A DNA stretch of 32,818 nucleotides from assembly GCA_937858895.1 (NCBI GenBank), contig CALLZN010000395.1, forward strand, positions 1 through 32,818, read 5' to 3'. The notes beneath the pieces were generated by a model. It did no database searches and was not told where the DNA came from. It saw only the letters and a program-made list of their open reading frames with translations. The position numbers and the translations under genes are program-made. The stretch is from an uncultured bacterium (GTDB taxonomy: Bacteria > Planctomycetota > UBA1135 > GCA-002748355). Below are positions 1 to 6,200 of the stretch, in pieces; the stretch's first letter is position 1, and each line of letters begins with the position of its first letter.

Positions 1-343
1 CCCCTGCACCGCCTTCGCCGGCCATGCCGCTGAGGGCACCGGCGCCGCCCGCGCCTTCACCGCCGCTCGCCGACGCGGCGTCTTCGGAGAGCTCTTCTCG
101 CGCCTTGATCAAGGCAACCCGAAGAGCGGCGCGGATGCCGGACTCCTGTGCCTGGTTCTGCGAGGTCATGACATCGAAGCTCGAAGTCGTGACGACCTCG
201 GCAACGAGGATGTAGAGCAAGACGACGATCAGCAGGACGAGCACGAGGGCCATGCCCTGCTCGCTCTCGTGTTCACGGCGCTCGGGACTTGGAAGCATCG
301 CGGGTCGGACGCCGAACGGCGCGCTTCCTTCCATTCGAGGCAT
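1..343 (-). CDS. GspK-like minor pseudopilin, N-terminal part (runs off left edge)
   Basis: Only the first ~114 residues are in the window. After a short basic/polar leader the protein reads EQG then MALVLVLLIVVLLYILVAEV, a prepilin-type sequence with a Gly just before a long hydrophobic helix. The residue five positions after the cleavage point is Leu rather than Glu; lack of Glu5 is typical of GspK among type II secretion pseudopilins. The helix is followed by a polar helical stretch (SQNQAQESGIRAALRVALIK) and then a Gly/Ala-rich linker at the edge. It would sit at the tip of the pseudopilus. It lies 39 bases downstream of the secretin gene on the same strand, which supports a secretion or pilus role. 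In-frame ATGs at 343, 334 and 298 are all possible starts and none has a clear ribosome binding site. It could instead be another PilX/GspK-type prepilin of a type IV pilus. Confidence 0.6.
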   Translation of the reverse strand, partial: MPRMEGSAPFGVRPAMLPSPERREHESEQGMALVLVLLIVVLLYILVAEVVTTSSFDVMTSQNQAQESGIRAALRVALIKAREELSEDAASASGGEGAGGAGALSGMAGEGGAG

Positions 344-382
344 GTGACACGAGGGCAACATCGTTGAGGCCTGGACCGAGAC

Positions 383-2047
383 TCAGAAACCACCTCCGGG
401 GAAGTCGTCCTCGGGGTCCGTTCCTTGGAAGCCGTAGATGATACGCGGGGTAATGAAGAACACGACTTCGTTGCGACTTTCCTGAACGTTGGTCGAACGA
501 AAGAGCCAGCCGAGGATCGGGATCTCGCCGAGGATGGGCAACATGGCTTCGTTCTCGAAGCGGTTCTTCGTGATGAGGCCGCCGATTACGGTGGTCTTGC
601 CGCTGGGCACGTGCACCGAAGTCCGGGCGACGCGACTCGAGATCTGCGGCGTCGGGATCGGCTCCGTCGCGGCGAAACCATTGATCGCATCGACCGACGC
701 AAAGATCTGAAGGCGAACGCTGTCACCCGGTGTCACGTCGGGACGGATCTGCATGGAGACGCCGACGTCGATAAATTTGATGTTGGTCGTGACGTTCTGG
801 CCGCTGATGCGCGCCTCGGGGTAAGGCAGCTTCGTGCGCGTGTCGATGACCGCAGTGCCGCCGTTGCGCACCGCGATGCGCGGGTTGCTCACGATGTCGG
901 ACTTGGCCCTCGTCTGCAGCATCTCGAGCGCGACGTTGAGCTCGAGGTTGTCGTGGATGCCACCGAGCGTGAGGATACCCTCAGATGCGCCGGTCCCGAC
1001 GGCTGCGTTGGGGAAGCGCGAGACGATGCTCTTGACGAAGCTCCCCTTGCCGGTCGAGCGGACCGCGGGATCGTTGGAGGGCACGACACCGAGATCGAGG
1101 GTATCGGCGTAGCTGAACTCGACCACCTTGGCTTCGATCAAGATCTGCGGCACGGCTCGATAGAAGAGGTCCATGGCCTGCTCGAAGGCGCTGATGCCGT
1201 CCGGTTTACCCGTGACGAGGATCAAGTCGCTCGAGGCTCCAGGCGCGGTGGCCGGCGAACCGGCCGCAACCCGCGGGAAGGCTGCCGCGAAGGTCTTGTC
1301 GCCGAGCGGATACTCTTCGAGCTTCTCGAAGCCGGCGATGATGTCGATCGTGACCTCGTTCTCCCCCATCAGGGTGTCGAGGATGCTCGACTCTTCGGAG
1401 CTGCCCTTCTTCAAGATGAAGCGTGCCGCCGCTGTTTCGGCCGGCGCTGGCGCCGGGATCTTGAGGATGCTACGCAGCATCGCGCTTGCATCGGCTTGGA
1501 CGAAGTATGCCTTCGACAGCGTGCCGTCTTTGTGGATGACGATGCGCGGACCAAAGAGCTCGTAGAGGTCCGGAGCCGCGTAGCCGTCGATGTCGCCCTC
1601 GTCTTGACCTTCTTCACTTGCGCCGCTCGCTACGTTTTCGGCGGCTGCCGCCTGGGCCGGCGACGACGTTGCTGGCACGTCGGCCGCAGGAGCACCGCCT
1701 TGTGGCCGCACTTCGCCGGGATTCTTACCCTGGCCCGGGGTGGACTCGGCGTCTTGGGCCGTCGCGCGGCCCACCGCCGCTGCCTCACGCGCCTCGCGTG
1801 CGCTGAGCCCCCAGGGGTTCGAACGCAACTTACCGACCCTTGCGGGATCACGGCCGACGACGACCGGTTCGCCCGCGGGCGCTCCCGAAGGCTCGAAGAC
1901 CTGAACCGTCGTCTGGTGCGTGCCACTCCAAGTCGGACCCGAGAAGTCAGGAAGCGGGCGACGCGCCGAACTGCAGGCGCAGCACAGGAAACCCAAGAAG
2001 AGCGAGAGCGCTGCTCCACTTGGCAGCTTGGCGTCACCCATTCTCAT
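383..2047 (-). CDS. Secretin (GspD/PilQ type) lipoprotein
   Basis: Outer-membrane channel subunit of a type II secretion or type IV pilus system. The N-terminus has a hydrophobic segment ending in LCCACSS (Cys 22-25), so it is probably a lipoprotein. Residues ~35-150 are Ala/Pro/Gly-rich low complexity. A short N-domain-like part (DLILVTGKPDGI) leads to PQILIEAKVVEFS near residue 300. The C-terminal secretin domain (~380-545) has SNPRIAVRNGGTA, VPSGKTTVIGGLIT and the hallmark PILGEIPILGWLFRS followed by FFITPRII. At about 554 residues it is shorter than many GspD proteins (about 650) because only part of the N0-N3 array is recognisable. The start is uncertain: ATG 2047 is used here, with an in-frame GTG at 2074 and ATG at 2041; none has a strong ribosome binding site. 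It lies between an OmpH-like gene and a GspK-like gene on the same strand. Confidence 0.85.
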   Translation of the reverse strand: MRMGDAKLPSGAALSLFLGFLCCACSSARRPLPDFSGPTWSGTHQTTVQVFEPSGAPAGEPVVVGRDPARVGKLRSNPWGLSAREAREAAAVGRATAQDAESTPGQGKNPGEVRPQGGAPAADVPATSSPAQAAAAENVASGASEEGQDEGDIDGYAAPDLYELFGPRIVIHKDGTLSKAYFVQADASAMLRSILKIPAPAPAETAAARFILKKGSSEESSILDTLMGENEVTIDIIAGFEKLEEYPLGDKTFAAAFPRVAAGSPATAPGASSDLILVTGKPDGISAFEQAMDLFYRAVPQILIEAKVVEFSYADTLDLGVVPSNDPAVRSTGKGSFVKSIVSRFPNAAVGTGASEGILTLGGIHDNLELNVALEMLQTRAKSDIVSNPRIAVRNGGTAVIDTRTKLPYPEARISGQNVTTNIKFIDVGVSMQIRPDVTPGDSVRLQIFASVDAINGFAATEPIPTPQISSRVARTSVHVPSGKTTVIGGLITKNRFENEAMLPILGEIPILGWLFRSTNVQESRNEVVFFITPRIIYGFQGTDPEDDFPGGGF

Positions 2048-2258
2048 CGCGATTGCGCTCGCGCGCTGTTGCACGAAGTCTCGATCATGCCCGCCTCACC
2101 TCCGAAGGCTTCCCGCTCGCTTCCCCAACCCATTGATCGGAGTACCGGGGCGCCGAGCATAACGGCGTTGCCAACGGCGGATGTGCTCTCATCTGATGCG
2201 AACGAAGCGCGTAGCGACTCGCGGGCGCGCGTCTCACGCGCTGCCTCGGGGCTCGCGC

Positions 2259-2768
2259 TCAGTCGCCGTTCTCGATCGCGGCAACGACTTTGTCCGTGAG
2301 GTCGACGACGGTCAGCCCCTCAGGATTGCGATACGAGCCGGCGCGGACGACACAGTCGCGACCAGCGGCGATCGCCACCTGGGCGACAACACTGCGGACG
2401 CGGGCTTGGGCCTTGGCCATGAGGATGTCGTACTGGGCCGAACCCTTCTCGATGCCTTCGTCGAGAATCTGGCGGCCTTCGGGAGTGGCGTCGACGGCAG
2501 TCTGGACGGCGATTTCGGCTGGGTCCTGACTACGGTGGGCATTGCCCCAGAGGACATCGGCTTTCTTGACTTGAAGACCGCCGGCCGCTGCGTTGTTCGC
2601 GTCAGCTGCGTTGTTCGCGTCAGCTGCCGCGACCGTGGCCATGCTCACAGGATTTGCGGCAAGGCGAGTGGGGAGGGCAAGCGCACTGAGGAGCGCAATC
2701 GCAAGCAGCCCGCTCCCGATCCACGTGACTCGGCGCTGGCCTACCTGCTTCGATACTGGTCGCTCCAT
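2259..2768 (-). CDS. Exported OmpH/Skp-like small protein
   Basis: A 169-residue protein with an N-terminal hydrophobic segment at about residues 14-33 (WIGSGLLAIALLSALAL), probably a signal peptide or membrane anchor. The remainder is Ala-rich and helical and ends in VVDLTDKVVAAI, which resembles the close of OmpH/Skp periplasmic chaperones, where DITDEV-type endings are common. The assignment rests mainly on that ending and the helical composition, so it is tentative. The chosen ATG at 2768 has GAGG six bases upstream; a neighbouring ATG at 2774 is possible and the long upstream extension of the frame lacks support. A perfect 18-base tandem duplication at about 2593-2628 encodes ADANNA twice. 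It lies about 210 bases upstream of the secretin gene on the same strand and may be co-transcribed with it. Confidence 0.45.
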   Translation of the reverse strand: MERPVSKQVGQRRVTWIGSGLLAIALLSALALPTRLAANPVSMATVAAADANNAADANNAAAGGLQVKKADVLWGNAHRSQDPAEIAVQTAVDATPEGRQILDEGIEKGSAQYDILMAKAQARVRSVVAQVAIAAGRDCVVRAGSYRNPEGLTVVDLTDKVVAAIENGD

Positions 2769-3179
2769 GTTCATCCTCGTTGGGTCCTCGCCCTCTGACT
2801 TCGACCTGGCCGTAAGCGACAAATCCTGTTGACCGTGACAGCCCTGGCAAACTTCGACACCGACAAGAAGCCGGTGCACTTCCGTGTGGCACTGTCGAAA
2901 TCCGCGACAGCGTCACTTGAGTCTTCTGTCGAAACGGCCTTGGCACTCGATGAAGGAGCGCCAAGACGGCCCCGGCCAAGCAGCGCTCGACCGCATTTGC
3001 GACGCCGATCTAACAGCAAGGAGTGCCCCCAAAGTTCGAAAAAAGCAAAAAAGACTGGCCTCGCAGCACATGTCACGTGATCACAAGGACTTATGGCGCA
3101 ATCGTTGACCATCCCGGTCGCGATTCACCCCTCGAAGCTCATGCGCCAGGATTGCGCCAGCCTCGCTCAGGCCGCTGAA
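2769..3179. other. Intergenic region upstream of the OmpH-like gene
   Basis: This 411-base stretch has no convincing gene; the short frames in it lack homology signals and good starts. It should carry the promoter of the minus-strand gene beginning at 2768, but I cannot pick clear -35/-10 boxes. Visible items are an A-rich tract at about 3040-3056 (two A6 runs separated by GC), an 8-base palindrome TCACGTGA at 3073-3080, and copies of the heptamer TGGCGCA described separately. Base composition is noticeably less GC-rich around 3035-3095 than in the flanking genes. Confidence 0.5.
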
Positions 3180-3200
3180 AATGCGCCAAACCATGGCGCA
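3094..3200. repeat. Cluster of five TGGCGCA/TGCGCCA heptamers
   Basis: The heptamer TGGCGCA or its complement occurs at 3094-3100, 3142-3148, 3153-3159, 3182-3188 and 3194-3200. The second and third are 11 bases apart, and the fourth and fifth form an inverted pair 12 bases apart. The inverted pair belongs to the hairpin just after the activator gene. The others could be protein binding sites upstream of the next gene, or decayed copies of the hairpin arm. The positions are seen directly; any function is inference. Confidence 0.5.
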
Positions 3201-3202
3201 TT
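3177..3202 (-). terminator. Candidate terminator after the sigma54 activator gene
   Basis: On the minus strand, a few bases after the stop codon of the activator gene, AATGCGCC (3202-3195) pairs perfectly with GGCGCATT (3187-3180) across a 7-base loop. TTTC follows, so a short T-run extends the stem end. The stem is 8 bp and the T-run is short, so termination may be modest. Confidence 0.5.
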
Positions 3203-3206
3203 CCGG

Positions 3207-6200
3207 TCAGAGCGGATCATTCTCGTAGTCAGCAGCCTTCAGGAAGTAGCGCAGAGCACGCTTCTGCCCGCGGCATGTCAGACGACCAAGTTCGAGCCAA
3301 TTGTTGAGGTCGCGGGTCGCCGTACGTCGGCTCACATCGAAGAGTTCGCAGTAGCGTCGAGGACTGAGCCCCTCGGCGCGGACCGAAGTGTCGCGCTGGA
3401 AATACAGACAGAGCTCATGCCAGCGCTCACTCTGGGAGCGTGCCTCGCCGACCTCTCGCGACGCGGGCTGCGCGAGGACGGGGTCGCTCACGGGTGGCAC
3501 GCGCACGGCCACGTCCTTTGGGGGATCGAGCGAGACCAAGTCGAGGTCCTCGGGCTCGATGCGAAGCCCGCGTGCCAGGACGAAGGCGCGCTGGACGACA
3601 TTCTCGAGCTCACGAACGTTGCCGGGCCACGAGTGCGCGTGCAAGGCGTCGAGGGCAGCAACCGAGAGCGGAGGCACCGTGCCCCCGGCGCGCGCACGCA
3701 GCCGCTCGACGTGATACGGGATCTCTTCCTTGCGCTCCCGGAGCGGCGGAACGTGGATCCGTAAGCCCTGGAGTCGAAAGAAGAGGTCTTGCCGAAAGCG
3801 CCCTGCATGGACGAGCGCTTGCAGGTCTCGGTGCGTCGCCACGACGACCCGCACATCCACCTCGATCGTCGTGGCCCCACCGACGCGGTGGAAGCTGTGG
3901 TCCTGCAGCACACGCAGAAGCTTGGCTTGGACCTCGAGCGGCATCTCGCCGATCTCGTCGAGGAAGAGCGTGCCCCGATGCGCCTGCTCGAAGAAGCCGC
4001 GGTGCCGATCGACCGCTCCCGTGAACGCGCCGCGCTCATGCCCGAAGAGCGCCGACTCGAGCAAGGACTCAGGAATCGACGCGCAGTTGACCTTGACGAG
4101 GGGCCCCTTGGACCGCGCGCTGAGCGCATGACAGAGGTCGGCGAGCACCTCTTTCCCGGTGCCGGTCTCCCCTTCGATCAAGACGCTGAGCTCGGATACC
4201 GCTGCCTTCTCGAGCCGTTCGAGGACCACGTTCATGGCCTGAGAAGCGAAGAGACCGCCGCCGCGCTCGACGACCGCGACCGGCTCGGCACCTGCGCGCC
4301 CGAGCTGGCGCGCTTCGAGCGCGCGCTCGAGGAAGGCCGCGGAAACGGCATCAACAGGATACGTCGCCGCGCAGACCCTGACTGCATGCTCGGTGACGCC
4401 TTGCGCCTGCAGGAAGGTCGCAACCTCACGCTGGACTTCTGCAAGGCGGTCGTGCGCCGGCCCACGACCGAGACCTGGCAAGAGCAACTCGAAGGTCCAA
4501 GCATCGAGGCGGGTCGCGAGTTCGGGCGGCGCAAGCACGTCAGCCAAGAGCCGTGCGATCGACGTCGCGACCCCGTGCCGGTCGGCCTCCGTGCCGGCGT
4601 CGACGATGAGGCGAGCAAGCGTGACAGTTCCGCCTTCGATCTGGGCACGCTCGACCTCGTGTGCGACGCGTCGCTGGAACCAGTGCGGGATGGGCAGCCC
4701 AGTCGATGGATCCTCGATGGCGAGGCTGTAGAGACGCGCGGTCTCGAGGGCGGCCGCCACCTGATCGACGAGTGCTTGGAGATAGGCCAAGTCGACTTCC
4801 TCGTTGGTCAATGGGTCGAGGGCGAGCACGACCAGAGCACGATGCCGATCGCGCAATCGTAGCGGCAGGACCAGCACGGGCGCAGCCCTGTCACCGAAGC
4901 TCGTCGGTCCGCGAGCACGCAGGACTGCGGGCGGCACTTCGATGATGGCTTCGGATCGGCGTGCTTCACCATTCGCGAAGGACGCGCTCGCGACCCACGC
5001 TTCATCGCGGCGTTGCGCATCGAAGACGACGACGCTCGCTGCTGTGGCGCCGGTCGCCTCGACGAAGAGGGAGCAAGCCTCGGTCACCACGGCTTCGATC
5101 TCGAGCTTGCTGAGCCGCGCCATCGCGCGGTTCATGTGCGCCTGCTTCTCCATGCGTCGGCGCAGCTCGAGCGACATGGTGATGAAGGCTTCGTTGAGGC
5201 GAGCAATCTCGTCGGAACCGTAGACAGGCCGCAGCTGGGCATCGAGGTCGCCCGCGGACAAGGCCTGGGCCGCCGAGCTCATCGCGTCGATTGGATCGGA
5301 GATGCGCCCCGTCACGCCGAGGGTGATGAAGCTCACGAGAACGACGAGCAAACTGCCGACCACCCAAAAGAAGGTCGGCACTCCCACATCGGCGAAGAAG
5401 AGCGGCAACTGCGCGCGCTCGGGAATCGCAAAGGCCCCGAGGACTGCGACCGGCGTCCCTGCGCGATCGCGCAAGAAGTGCAAAGCCACGTGCTGGCGAC
5501 GCGCGCCGGCGACGAGGTCGAAGCTCGCAGGTCCAACGACCTCGCCGAGCTTCTCGATGCATGCAGCGAGTTCGGCTCTCGCGGCTGGCAGGCACCGCTG
5601 CTCGGCGAAGTCAGCCTCGTCCTTGTGCTCCGGCGGCGCCGACCCGACGCCCAAGGGATAACCACGCAAGTCGAAGAGCGCGAGACGACCGCGCGCGACC
5701 CAGGCGTCGAGGAGGCTCGCATCGACCTCGCGGCCGATCGCGCAGCGCAGTTCGGGCTGCCCTTCGGCGGCGTCAGCGCGCGCACCGAGGAAGACCTTGC
5801 CCCAGCGCAAGTAGACGCTGACGGAAGGCCCCAAGGGCGTATCGCCGAGCAAGTAGGACTCGCTTCGATCCACGATGCGCCTGACCTGCCCCGTCGCGTC
5901 CTCGTCCGCCAACTCGCAGGCCAGAAAACTCGATTCGGAGAAGCCCTTGGGACGCGCCGCGGCGAGCTGCTCGCTGATGAGCTTCTCGACTTCCACGGCG
6001 TCCATCTCTTGGTTACGGCCGACGAGGTCACGCAAGCGTTCGACCTGAGCGCTGGCCTCGTGGACGAGTTCGCGCCCCAGCTCGTCGATGCGCCGCAACG
6101 CGAGGTCGAGGTCGGCGCTCGCGCTCTCACGCTGACGTTCGGCCTGGTTGTCCTCGAGAAGCCGATTGACGAAGCCCGAGACGATGGCGAGCGGCACGAT

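Noticed and set aside
425..2299. Long plus-strand frame (624 residues) across the secretin gene
   Set aside because: It is antisense to a recognisable secretin and has the composition of a GC-rich shadow frame; no motif seen.
3030..3090. Sigma54 (-24/-12) promoter near the A-rich tract
   Set aside because: GG and GC elements are 12 rather than 10 bases apart, and a search by eye of both strands found no good TGGCAC-N5-TTGC site.
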